Assembly: GCF_028640845.1 (NCBI RefSeq)
Contig: NC_080546.1
Coordinates: 58,204,909-58,268,908 of the forward strand
Direction: 5' to 3'
DNA from: Ahaetulla prasina
Lineage: Eukaryota > Chordata > Lepidosauria > Squamata > Colubridae
Length of the DNA: 64,000 bases
Position 1 is the first letter of the stretch. Each line of letters starts with the position of its first letter. Shown in pieces: positions 23,076-33,733 of this stretch. The position numbers and the translations under genes are program-made. A model generated the notes under the pieces. The model searched no databases. It was not told where the DNA came from and was given only the letters and a program-made list of their open reading frames with translations.

Positions 23076-23561
23076 CTATTTCCATAGTATTTTGGGGTGT
23101 GGGCTGTTGAGATGTGTGAGGAAGTTGTCCAGTTTCTCCTTTCCATGTGGCCAAATTAAGAAAGTGTCAGCTACGTATCTAAGCCAGAGTTTGGGTTTGA
23201 GTTCAGATTTATCTAAAGCGCTGGTTTCAAAGTATTCCATGTATAGGTTTGCGATGATGGTTGAGAGGGGTGATCCCATGGGTGCTCCTTCTATCTGTTT
23301 GTATCTTTGTCCATTATGGATGAAATATGTGTTGGTTAGACAGTGGTTGGTTAGATCTAGGATGTGTTTGGGGGGGTTGTATTTGTTTTGGATAGCTGTC
23401 AAGGCTTCTTTAATAGGCACTTTGGTGAAGAGGGATATGACATAGAAGCTCACGAGTAGGTCACTGGTTGTAGGTTTTGTTTCTTTATTGTTTCTATGAA
23501 GTGGAATGAGTTTTGTATGTGTGAGGTGATGGATTCTGCGTAGGGCTGAAGTTGTTTGCAA
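23076..23561 (-). pseudogene. Penelope-like reverse transcriptase, palm region
   Basis: 161 open residues. LVSFYVISLFTKVPIKEAL (about 36-54) is the first palm motif; the usual Asp (FDV) is Tyr here. EGAPMGSPLSTIIANLYME (about 90-108) is the primer-grip side. LWLRYVADTFLIW (about 125-137) is the active site, where the expected YVDD reads YVAD. Both catalytic positions are therefore altered. The protein continues in other frames to about 22650 (NNQLPFLDVLI-like, then TKRLADKDHLKTELHTLTN). The ATG is internal. Confidence 0.85.
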
Positions 23562-23644
23562 CGAATTTGGCGAGATTTTGTAGAGGTGAGCCTATGGAGC
23601 TGACTATAGGTCTGAGTGGTGTTCCTTCTTTGTGTATCTTGGAT

Positions 23645-23646
<2 letters not shown>

Positions 23647-23703
<57 letters not shown>
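23647..23703. repeat. GT microsatellite ending in AT
   Basis: (GT)24 followed by (AT)n at the join between the truncated RT and the right terminal repeat of the Penelope-like element. Confidence 0.95.
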
Positions 23704-23706
<3 letters not shown>

Positions 23707-23886
23707 GTAGGTCTTTGGTTATTCGGGTTTTCTCCCGCGTAAAATTGGAAGTGTCTTGGCGACGTTTCGAAGAAGTCTCATTCGTCATCTTCAGGCTTCA
23801 GCTTCGTGCTTCTGGGAGCAATGTGTGATTGCAGCTGTTTCTTCCTTTTTAATTGCTAGTGGGGGTTTGAGCTGATTGGGTGGGAG

Positions 23887-24082
23887 CTTGGCTGTGCTCT
23901 GATTGGATGGGGGGTTTTTTGTGCTCTGATTGGCTGGGGGTGTGTCCTGTTTGGCAGCTCACCAGTTCAAATCCCCCTGCAACTCAGACTAATCTGAGCA
24001 CAACCAAGCCCCCACCCAAACAGGACACACCCCCAGCCAATCAGAGCACAAAAAAACCCCATCCAATCAGAACACAGCCAAG
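23887..24082. repeat. 66-bp inverted repeat with about 63-bp loop
   Basis: The left arm 23887-23953 (CTTGGCTGTGCTCTGATTGG...GTGTCCTGTTTG) is matched nearly perfectly by the reverse complement at 24017-24082. The left arm continues the Penelope right terminal repeat; the right arm is an inverted partial copy. It would form a strong cruciform or hairpin. Confidence 0.9.
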
Positions 24083-24152
24083 TTTTACTCTACAACATGT
24101 TTGCCTTCAGTCAATGGCAAGATAATGACAGAGCTGCAAGGCAGTAAGACAC

Positions 24153-24721
24153 ACTGTTAAGGGTAATCTGGGTTCACAACCAAGGTTGTGGACTGTTCAG
24201 CAGAGTACCCTACACATGAAAACGATTGAGACTGGTTGTATACAATAACAGTCATTTGCAGACAAACTGGGGTTTGATATTCCTTTACTTTTAGGGAAAA
24301 GGCAAAGTCATAGTCCAAAAACAATTCCAGGTCATACACATATAAAGTCAGTCAGTCAGTCTTCTTACCAATGTAGACTTGCAAAACAAACAAGGTCTTC
24401 TTTCAGTTCGGCAAAACACAGTTCAATTCACAACAGTCAGTATCTTGAGGAATCAGTAACTAGCCATGATCAAGCAAAAATCATAAAGCTCAAATATACA
24501 GTTGCAGCATGTCATCAGCTTACAATGCTGTAGCGTCCCTGTAGATTCCCAACAAGCTATAATTTAATAGTCCTTTTATACATTGGCTACAGAGCTCAAC
24601 CAATCAGGATGCTTGCATGATGCAGCACAGCCTTAAAGCAATATCATGCCTTTCTACAAACATACATAGTTAGTTTATATATTGCCTGGCCAACTAGTTA
24701 GGCAAATAACAATTTCCTGAC
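24153..24721 (-). mobile_element. LTR-like block, probable solo LTR
   Basis: Bounded by TGTTAAGGG at the left and TTTCCTGACA at the right, i.e. TGTCAGG...CTTAACA on the minus strand. A TATA-type sequence (GTATAAAAGG, minus, at about 24570-24580) sits below a CTGATTGGTTGAGCTC (CCAAT-like) motif, as in a U3 promoter. No target duplication could be confirmed, so the boundaries are provisional. Confidence 0.5.
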
Positions 24722-24877
24722 AAACACATCTCATGTCTCCTAAGCCTCTGGTGAGGGGGGGGAGAAGAGACGGCAAGAAGAGCGAGCCCCATCTTGCTCC
24801 ACACATCTTGCTTCTCCCCTGTCCCACATGCCACCCCCCTCAATAAAGAGTTAGGTGATGTGGAAAATGGAGCCAGG

Positions 24878-25375
24878 TGTTGTGACCCAGGTTCCTGGAC
24901 CCGGACTCCTGGACTCAGATGATTCAGAAAGTGAGGGAGAAGACTTGGCAAGCCCTGCTTCTCTTGAGCCCTCTCTCTCCCTGGCACCCACTCAAAGGGA
25001 GGAGGAGGGGCCAGCAAGGCCTGATTCTCTGGAGCCTTCTTCTGATTTGGCAACGCCCCAAGAACAGTTTTGGAGTGATGCAAGACTGCGCAGACGTGAC
25101 CGGCGTGCGCAGCAGAAGCAGCGTTGGGATAAAGCCAAGTAATAATTGTCATGCAGTGACATCTGCAGAGACTATAAATAGGAGGCGGGACTTCCTGGTT
25201 TTTTGTCTTGGACAAAGCAATGAATTTGCGCGGGCAAACTGTATCAGTGGAGGGAAGAATATATTTGTGAGTAATTCTGACCTTATCTATAATTTCCTCG
25301 TTATCTCCAGAAACTTGGCAGGCCCGTGGGTAGACGTGGCCAGGACATCTATCTATGTAAATAAAAGGACCGGAT
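24878..25375 (+). mobile_element. Second LTR-like block
   Basis: It starts TGTTGTGACCCAGG. A CTATAAATAGG TATA-type box lies at about 25170-25181 and an AATAAA at about 25362, spaced as U3-R-U5. The plus strand is open for 95 codons (24855-25142) with an acidic, Ser/Pro/Glu-rich composition and an Arg-rich end; I do not recognise it. The right boundary runs into the SINE at 25376. No target duplication was found. Confidence 0.4.
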
Positions 25376-25635
25376 AGCTCAGCCTGGTAAGGCCTGTTAT
25401 TAAGAACACAGAAGCCTGCAATTACTGCAGGTTCAAGCCCGGCCCAAGGTTGACTCAGCCTTCCATCCTTTATAAGGTAGGTAAAATGAGGACCCAGATT
25501 GTTGGGGGGGCAATAAGTTGACTTTGTAAAAATATACAAATAGAATGAGACTATTGCCTTATACACTGTAAGCCGCCCTGAGTCTTCGGAGAAGGGCGGG
25601 GTATAAATGTAAACAAAAAAAAAAAAAAAGGAGGC
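25376..25635 (+). mobile_element. tRNA-derived SINE with L2-type tail
   Basis: The head is GGATAGCTCAGCCTGGTAAG (A box) with GGTTCAAGCCCGG (B box, about 25429), then CCAAGGTTGACTCAGCC and AAAATGAGGACCCAGATTG. The tail is GCCGCCCTGAGTCTTCGGAG then AAGGGCGGGGTATAAATG and a poly(A) run. The tail hairpin is nearly the same as the L2 3' end at 39346 and 57366. It is the best-preserved copy of this family here. Confidence 0.88.
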
Positions 25636-25769
25636 CTCTGACTGACTCTTTGCTGGGAGTATTGGGGGGAGGGAAACAGAACACCAAGTGGGTACAGGCT
25701 TTGGGCGTCTGGGCTTCTGGGGGTCACCCAGTGGAGAGGTGGGAGCGGGGTAGGAGTTTGCAGGCGAGG

Positions 25770-25812
25770 GGGATGGATGGATGGATGGATGGATGGATGG
25801 ATGGATGGATGG
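25770..25812. repeat. GGAT microsatellite
   Basis: About ten units of GGAT/ATGG. Confidence 0.97.
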
Positions 25813-25894
25813 GAGGCAGGCAAGTTCCAAGAACACCAGGGAGTTTCCCACTTTTGGTTGCCCCAGCGAACAGCTGATGAGCACAACAAAGCAG

Positions 25895-26028
25895 CAGCCA
25901 TGAGGTGCCCACGCTTGCCGCCTCCTGCACCCCCAAAATAATAAAACCCCTCCCCCAATAATAAGGCCAAGCCCTTATTTTGGGGTTCAAAAAATATAAG
26001 ACAGGGTTTTATTTTTGGGGAAACACAG
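25895..26028. mobile_element. Tc1/mariner-like MITE, right end only
   Basis: AAATATAAGACAGGGTTTTA then TTTTTGGGGAAACACAG followed by TA (26029-26030) resembles the end of a common squamate mariner-type MITE. The left end is not visible; it may have been lost where the SINE and the GGAT repeat lie. Confidence 0.5.
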
Positions 26029-26157
26029 TATAAATAAAAAATATTTTAAAAAATAAGTTTTTCAATAATGATCTCTAGGATTCTCCTCCTCCTTTATGCA
26101 GTCCTTGTTGACCCAGACAATGATTGATCCAGTATAAGTTTCTGTAAATTACATCTC

Positions 26158-26432
26158 ATTTTTATTTATTTATTCACTGGGGATTTATTATAGTTTGTCA
26201 CACAGCCAGATGTATACTCTGGATTGGACATTTTTGTCCATCTATCAAATTCTTCCCAAGGACCGGGGACAAGCAGATGTTGTTTAACTATGTGAAAGGT
26301 ATCATTTCCAAGTAAAGTTGTCTTTTGCAATTGACTGGTTTGATCAATGTCAATGGTGTTTAAGTGGTTCTCCAGATGCTTTGGGGTTGCATCCAAGATA
26401 CCTATCACTAGTTTGCTTTCTTTTACCACAGT
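26158..26432 (-). mobile_element. Unclassified LINE 3' end
   Basis: The minus strand has an 87-residue open frame (26166-26429) with KLVIGILDATPKHLENHLNT then LQKTTLLGNDTFHIVKQHLL. This resembles the IGALG.TPK...LQK..LLGTA..IR motif found at the end of some vertebrate LINE proteins. An (AAAT)n-like tail at 26158-26175 agrees with a 3' end. Severely 5'-truncated; R4/Dong-like is a guess. Confidence 0.4.
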
Positions 26433-26442
26433 TGTTGTACTT

Positions 26443-26444
26443 CG

Positions 26445-26480
<36 letters not shown>

Positions 26481-26484
26481 TTAT
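26443..26484. repeat. ATTT microsatellite
   Basis: (ATTT)n, about ten units. Confidence 0.97.
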
Positions 26485-28957
26485 TAAATGTATACGCTGT
26501 CCTTTCTCACCAATAATGTGATTTCTGTTTCCTGTTTTGAAAATCTGACATCTCAGCATATCTATAGGACACCAAATTAAGAAATATCACTACAAACAAA
26601 TTCAGTTTAAAAAATGGGAAGATATGTGCATCAGGCACTTAATATAAAAGGCATTAATCAAAACTGACAGATTCTAGTAAAATCCTCTAGGAATGATTTA
26701 TTGCCAAGATATTTTTGGCCAGAACCATGAAATATCTCACCTATTTAATTATGTCTTCTAAGCATGTTTTTTCCAGTTTTCAATTGCATTACATGGCATA
26801 AATCATTATTTCCTCTTTCCAAATGGGTATACCATTTCATAGAGTGTGTTTATAGATGACCATAAGCAACGGACATTTAAAAACAGAAAATTTCAAATAA
26901 TCTGGTCACAGATGACAAAAGAATTCTTTTATCAAATGTGAAGCACCCAAGAATGTTAAATGCCTGCCTTGTGCCAAACATTTGTGAAAAATGAAATGTA
27001 CCAAAGAAAAAGAAAGGGAGAAGAAGAAGAAGAAATTTGGACACTTGCCATAACACCCATTATAGTATAGTCTGAGGTCTTGACCTTTAATGTTATACTT
27101 ATTGTGTTTCTGACACATTTAGTCAATTAAAATGGCTGAAATGTAATTTGTTTTTTTAAGTTTAATACAGCATGTCAATAGAAGTTAGCCAAAATTTATA
27201 GTAGGAACACTAAAACTGCCATGTGCGCTTAAACAAATGAAGCACAATTCATCATGGTTGAAATAAAAATGTACATCAGGCTCGCTGGACTTTATGCTTG
27301 GCATACCCATGTTGCCAAATATAGCAAAGCATGTTGTAGCTGACACTTCCAATGGAAAAGACATTTCAGTGTGCCTTAAATATTGGCGAGAAAAATCTGG
27401 ACCCTCTCCAATCCTAAGGAGTGTTAACATTGGCACTTCCACTGTGTACTTTTACTGTAAATTGTTGTAGCGTATATTTGACATGGAATACCCAGTGGAT
27501 TGATGACTGAAGAAAGGAAGATTTTTTATTGTGCCATGTTACCTTTTTCAGTCATACATACTAAGACTTTATGTCTTTGGAGTTTAAACAAGTCTCCACC
27601 TGTACTCAATCGCTGAAAGTTATTTTTCATGCAACCCTAGTTTGCTTTGTTATAAATCCATAAAGCATTTTCCATTTTATTAGCCAAAAACAATGACTGA
27701 TTTAATAAGAAAACATTAAAAGCTGGAGGTTTTAAACAGAGATTTCAGCCTTTTTCCCCTTAAATACATGATATACACTCCTTTTTTTAGCCTTCCTTAA
27801 ATATGTCAAAATTAACCAGTTCAATTCTATGCCCTTTTACATATTAGCACAAATAAATACTATTTTTAGTGTTACCCACACGATTATATCACTAACTTTA
27901 TTTATTTGCTATTTGTTTGTTTGTTTGTTTGTTTGTTTGTTTGTTTGTTTGTTACCTATCGTAATGTCCTGAGTGATTCTGGGCAATTTAGGGTTATGAC
28001 TATAGAATGACTAGAAAAGCAGTGGTTTGAAATGGTATAACCTAGAATTAAAAACCTCTCATACTGATGATGAAGTATGATATCATGCCTTAAAATATAA
28101 AGAATTATTGTAGGTAGTTTGGCTCCCTTTTGCTTCACTCATATAACACAAACACAAATTGCAAGTGGTAGCATTATTATTCTTTTTGAAAATAATGTGA
28201 AACTTTTGCCAGTAGGTAAAAATGAGAAAGAAGTATTTATGTTTTTTCCCATCATTACTTGTCTGGAAAATAATTTGAATGGTTTCGCATTGCAAACTAT
28301 TTTAAGAGCATATTGAGAATCTATGGAAGTTTTGTACTGATCCTTGATATTGTCTCTACAGAATATCCTGACCATGCCTATCTACAAAAAGTCTCTGTAA
28401 CAGACAGTTGGATCAAAAGACGTTTTTAGTTATAGGATTCCCTCATATACACATGCACACACATACATATACAATACACATACATGCTTCTGAGATTCTT
28501 TTGAAATGAAGTCACAAAATAGCATCAACTCTGGACCTTATAAAGGTTAATAATAGGTCTATATTCAATTTGTTTCACTGAATGTCTGTGGATGGATAAT
28601 AATTGGTGAAGATGCTCCATCTTTGAGAAACTATCCACTTTCCTTGTTATACATACCAATGAATGCATATTTAGGCTAGATGCCATGTTTGTTTTAATAG
28701 TTCTTTATTAAATTTGTCAGTAATCTCTGTTTCCAGTTCAGTTCTGTATACTTTAAACAGTTCCCTTTTAAGTTTCTTCTCCTGGGACATGTATATTTGC
28801 CTTCATTGGTGAGTTATTACCAATCCTTGATTTGAATTGTTGGTACATTATTTCCCTAAACTTAGTATGAAATTCCTAGCTGAGACCTATGGCAAAGAAT
28901 TTGCAAAAATATTATTTAAAAAAAACAAAAAACAAATCCTATTAAATCCATAATATT
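26485..28957. other. Unassigned AT-rich sequence
   Basis: No gene recognised. It contains a (GTTT)n run at 27911-27953 and an ACAT/CACA-rich run at about 28441-28488. An 85-residue minus-strand frame at 27185-27442 is not low-complexity but matches nothing I know. Confidence 0.5.
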
Positions 28958-29193
28958 GTTTGTTCATTTATTTATCTGATTTTTTATCCCACCTTCTTTT
29001 TACTCCGTATGCAACTCAAGACAGAAAACATACATAATACTCCTACCTTCTCCTATTTTCCTTACAAAAACATGGTTAAATTGGTCTGAGAGAGGCAGTA
29101 GTTGGCCCAAGTCATCCAGTCAGCTTTCTTCCTTATAGTGAGACTAAAATTCACGGCCTCCTGCTTTCTAGGTCAGCACCTGAAACTATAAAA
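28958..29193 (-). mobile_element. tRNA-derived SINE, old copy
   Basis: The reverse complement reads CAGGTGCTGACCTAGAAAGC then AGGAGGCCGTGAATTTTAGTC (degenerate B box). It continues GCTGACTGGATGACTTGGGCC then CAACTACTGCCTCTCTCAGA, and ends AAAAAGAAGGTGGGATAAAA. The block order fits a squamate tRNA-SINE (GTGACTTGGGCC...CTCTCAG). A shorter copy lies at 33178. Confidence 0.65.
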
Positions 29194-32100
29194 CAAGATT
29201 GATAATAGCAAGATAACAATCCCATTTTCTTTCCAATAGCGTTTGAAGGCTCAAAAACTGCCTTTGAGTCTGTTGTGCTTTGTTTACTGTATGATTCTGA
29301 AAAAGAGAAAATAGAGGAAGACCACATTAATTGAGCAAATTAATCAGGGACCATCTACATATTTTGGATTACGTCCAAAAATTAATAAGAGGAGAGATTT
29401 AAAATAAAATTAAAAACCTAAAATGATGTACCTATATACTAATGATGAATGAAATGTAATTTCTTGCAAGTCTAACCTCTAAAATTTCAGAAAAAAGTTA
29501 CAAGATGTTTTTAATGATAAGATTCTTTTGGTAATTAAAAAGAAGAGGACTGACTCTTCATTCCAAAAACACCTTGCCTTTCTTTGAAACTTAACTGAAC
29601 ATGGGAAGCCAAGGAGTCTGCAGACAATTCGCTGCAGGGCATTATTCTACAATGAAAGTTAAAACATTTATATGCATCCTTTTTGCACTTCAAAACTAAG
29701 GTATAAGGACCTTGTATCCCATGCATAAGAATGCTATAAACAGTTCCTTCTGTTTTAAGAAAAAAATGAATGCAATTTATGTCAAACCATAACACAGGTG
29801 TCCTAAGGTGAGCTCAGGGAGGATAGAAACCTCCCACGGAGCAGAAGGGCAAAAGCTCGCTTGATCTTATTATAAAATGAAGGTAATCTTTTAAAAATTC
29901 AATAGAATTTCTGATGCAGTATTGAGGGGATAAGACAAAAAAGAAAAAAAAATCAACCAAACTATAGAATAGGAAGTTGTTATATGTGTATCATGTTAGA
30001 AATAATTTAAGAGAGGAAACCAAGACTTAATGCCTCGATTCCTGAAACTGGATGGACAGACAATTGATCCTATTAGTTAATCAATGGATTTATAGAAGAC
30101 ATAAGGAAGCGTTGAAAGAATAAAGTAATTTGAAGCAAGACTGAATGATAAAAATGAAGATTGGTTAGAATGATAAGAAATGAAAAATGTGATTGAAACT
30201 ACAGACAAAAAAATTGTTTACTTCATATTTGCTTGCAAACGTATGTTGCAGTCTTTAATGCAAAAATGGAAGCCTAATTCACATTCAAAAGTTGAGCTTT
30301 TTTTTAATTTTGCAGGCTAGTCACCTAGAATATAAAATATATGCATGTAAATACATACATACTGTACAAAATTGAATTACTGTAATTTTTATAGCAAAAT
30401 TAACACATTAGAAAAAACTCAAATTACACTGTGCATGTTTGAGAAAATATACAAAAAATATATACAATTTTATTACTAATTTAAATAAGAAATAAAGTCC
30501 AACTATATTGGGCATTTATCTAAGTGAAAAAATGTTAGTAACTGAAATTGACATATTTCCCATTTTTCCATGAATAATATCCTTCAAATGAGCCAGAATT
30601 AATACAATGACGTATAATCTCTCTAAAGCAGAACACCTGGAGTCATTGATTCCCTGTAATTACAAAATAGTTTGTCATTTCTCTTTTATTCCTGAACTTC
30701 TATTTTCTCCATTATTGCATTTTAACATATGAAAAAGAAAAAGCAAAGAGCAAATGGTTGCAGGCTAATTTCTGCAGTTCTATGAATTTTTTTTATATTT
30801 TTTCACATAGTTGCAGAAATTAGTTTGCAAAAATGTGCACTTTTTTGGTTTCCTGTTTAATATGCTAAAATGCAAGAATGGAGAGGGACGCTTTAAAATC
30901 ACCAATAATTTTATGAAGGGTTTGAAGAGTCCATTTGATGCATGAAGACACAAATTCAATTGAAAGCAAGTCAATGTAGGCTGTAAGAAGCAGCTAAAAT
31001 ATCCCCACTTCTGTTTCATGAACCTTATTATACTGCCTCCAAGTCTTTACAAAGCTGTCATCTTTAGTTAAATTTTAAATAGTTGTGTAGATCCACCCAG
31101 AGACTTAAGAAGCTACTTTGGATCAGGATCAGCCAGTAACAGTCTGATATGTTACATAACATCAAAGGTATTTAACCACCTAATCTGGCAGTACTCACAA
31201 ATGTAGCAATACAACAGGGCCTCAAAAAAAATCTATATTTATAGTAATCCTGCGTCAGAGAGCAGTGATAATAAAATATTAGGGATACATATGCAGAATT
31301 CTTTCTTTTCAGCTTGCTCATTCACTTGCTAATGTCACAGTATGTCATAGATTGCCTAACTCCTTTGAATGAAAAATAAAATAATCTGATGCTCTTTCTT
31401 GAACTTTCTTTTCTAATCTTCTAGTCTACTGTATTTAGATTTAAAGTTTATCCAATTATGTATCTAATAAATAAATTCAAGTCTCAATTAAATCTTAACT
31501 TTTCTAAATTACCAAAACTATCGCACAATTTTTTGAACGGGATGTATGCTTTTAGTCATCATTTGTAGAACTGTAATATGCACTAAAACAATGAAAACAA
31601 TTCAGCTAACAATAAACAAAACTTGCATATGATGGAGTAGGGAAAGAGAGAACAGTAACAAATAGAATCATTTTCTTTACTTTCTATTGTCTGGTTGTGA
31701 TATCCTCTAGAGAACATTTTGTTACCTCCCAATTTGGACAGGAATGTTGGCTTCATTTTGGTATATATCTATTAGGTGCTGAGTGATGAGTCTATCTGAC
31801 TTGTGGTTCACAAAGGCTTTTCCTGGGCTAACATGTGACTCTGATCCCTTGGTGACCAAGAGGATATTTTCCATCAGCAGGAACAGATGTTACTTATTCA
31901 TAAGGTCTAAATAAAGCATATGATTTTGCAAATGTTTGCCTCATGCACATTTGTTGGCTGCCAAATGTAGAGTATAGATTTAAAAGGATTTGCACTAGAG
32001 TTAAAAATAGTCATTAGTAAAGTTACAATTCTGTATATGCAAAAGGCATGGGATAAGCTAAAAGTACTGACAGAGTGTCCCATTTTTTTCAAGGAGTTTC

Positions 32101-33177
32101 TGGGATTTAAGGCTTACCTATCATTAAGCAGCCTAAAACAACTGCTGCAGATCATGGGGAAAGGCAGCAAGCAGCCTTCCACCAGTCCTCCTACATCACC
32201 TAAAGTTATTTAATCTGTGCCAACACCACCAGATCAGGGGGTGGAGCACACTATCCAATGACTAGTGTTGAATAATATTCATTTCCCCTTTTTGTATTCA
32301 ATATACTGGATATGCTGAGGGAATTTGCTTGCTTCAGACTCAGGCTGGATCTGCTGTGACTCCATATTAAACTAGAAACTTAGAAAGATCTAGCTTTATA
32401 GTTTAAAGTTTAAAGAATTTTTTTCTTCTTTTATACTAGCATTTCTAATGATTTTCTGAATTTACAGATGGGAAGAATTTTGATAGCTGCTGAATTTGAC
32501 ATTGTGGCATTGAAACAAAGGCTGTATTGGATGAGGCAATGATGATAAGCTTCTGTTTATCTGTGTGCAGAACTGTGATTTTTGTGAGTTTTTCTTGGGT
32601 TTTTAGAAGGTATTTGGGCATACAGCATTTCTGTTTTAATCTATCTTGTTGGCTATGGGTTTCTTCCCTCAAAAAGTAAAATGGCTGCCAATTTCTAGTA
32701 ATGGTTCCAGAACACACACAAAAATAGTTTTGAATTGCACATGAGTCTAAAATAGAGCTTTGGCATGGGTGTGTGCCATTTGCTGGTATTCAGATGTGTA
32801 TATAGTATGGGTCTCAAGCGAGTTTTTCCTTAATCAATTTAGATAATGAACTGTTTTGATTTCTGTTTCCTTCCCTGAGTTCAACTAATTAAATAGAGGG
32901 ATAAATAAAACTGTTTAATAAAAAAATATGTTCTTGACCTACTGATTGTTCATTTTGTAGTTTTTCACATCAACTATCCAAATATCATCTGTCTCTATGA
33001 TCATTCCATGTTGTCAAAATCACAAAGCTACTCCTGTGCATGGGTTGTATGCAATTTTTTTCTTCTATCTAAATTAGCCTTTTATTCCTAGAAAGAGCAT
33101 TTATTGAGAAACATGAAATATGGTGACATTTTCTCAAGTGTTTATTTGCTTCTATTATAATATATATTGAAAATTGA
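29194..33177. other. Unassigned AT-rich sequence
   Basis: About 4 kb without recognisable genes or repeats; all open frames are 90 codons or shorter and lack motifs. It is a candidate for unique host intergenic or intronic sequence. Confidence 0.5.
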
Positions 33178-33250
33178 CTGGGAAACCAGGACACTGTGAC
33201 CTCTAATCCCACCTTAGTATGAAAAACCAACTGGATGACTTTGTGGTAAA
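33178..33250 (+). mobile_element. tRNA-derived SINE fragment
   Basis: GGGAAACCAGGACACTGTGA then CCTCTAATCCCACCTTAGTATG and CAACTGGATGACTTTGTGG follow the body of the family seen at 28958-29193. Confidence 0.55.
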
Positions 33251-33532
33251 ATATAAAAATAATAAACAGTAAAAATGTAGGTTTGTTATTTCTATATTAA
33301 GTATGTTCCCATCTGTAGCCATATATAACTTGGTCTTGGAAATCATTAGCCTTATTATAAACCAGTGATCTTTTGATTGATTGATCTTTTAATTAAAGGA
33401 TTGTCTTAGGTGGGTTTTTTTGAATGAATTGACATGTTTTGTTTTATGTTTTATGTCAGTCTAATAAAATTTGTCATATTTTTTCAAATATGGATACATC
33501 TATGGGTCTTATTGTGCATATAATAACAGGTG

Positions 33533-33733
33533 GATATGGTGGCACAATAGTTACAATGCAGTATTGCAGGCTAACTCACTGCTCACTGCCAGGAGTTCAT
33601 TTCCGAGCAGCAAGGTTGACCCACCCTTCCATCATTCTGAGGACAATAAAATGAGGACCCAGGTATGCTGATTCTTTGTAAACCGCTGTAAAGCATTATG
33701 AAGCGGTATATAAGTCTAAGTGCTATTGCTATC
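33533..33733 (+). mobile_element. tRNA-derived SINE, GCTATTGCTAT-tailed family
   Basis: GGTGGCACAATAGTTACAAT (A-box region), a degenerate B box (GGAGTTCATTTCCGAG), AAGGTTGACCCACCCTTCC, AAATGAGGACCCAGG. The tail is GTAAACCGCTGTAAAGC then TGAAGCGGTATATAAGTC and TAAGTGCTATTGCTATC. The CCGCT...AGCGG pair forms a tail hairpin. The same tail recurs at 37069. Confidence 0.8.

Larger units (their letters stand above)
21596..23955 (-). mobile_element. Penelope-like element with terminal direct repeats
   Basis: About 125 bp at 21596-21720 is repeated in the same orientation at 23704-23828 (TATATGTAGGTCTT..., GACGTTTCGA..., TCATCTTCAGGCT), the pseudo-LTR arrangement of Penelope-like elements. Between them the minus strand encodes RT (about 23645-22650), then a GIY-YIG endonuclease (about 22620-22340), then a proline/histidine/threonine-rich tail. 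The RT begins at KIHKEGTPLRPIVSSI, so the N-terminal part is missing, and a (TG)n run (23647-23694) sits at the junction with the right repeat. Several stops and a lost catalytic Asp make it inactive. Confidence 0.85.

Noticed and set aside
24878..25142. 95-codon plus-strand frame, acidic and Ser/Pro-rich
   Set aside because: It lies within an LTR-like block; I know no matching protein, and repeat sequence explains the openness better.
24694..25884. 396-codon minus-strand open frame, the longest in the window
   Set aside because: It runs through a GGAT microsatellite, the antisense of a SINE and an LTR-like block. Its parts (a Ser-Ile-His-Pro repeat and a PPNNLGPHFTYLIKDGRLSQ segment) are translations of repeats, and the same SINE frame recurs at 20129-20326.
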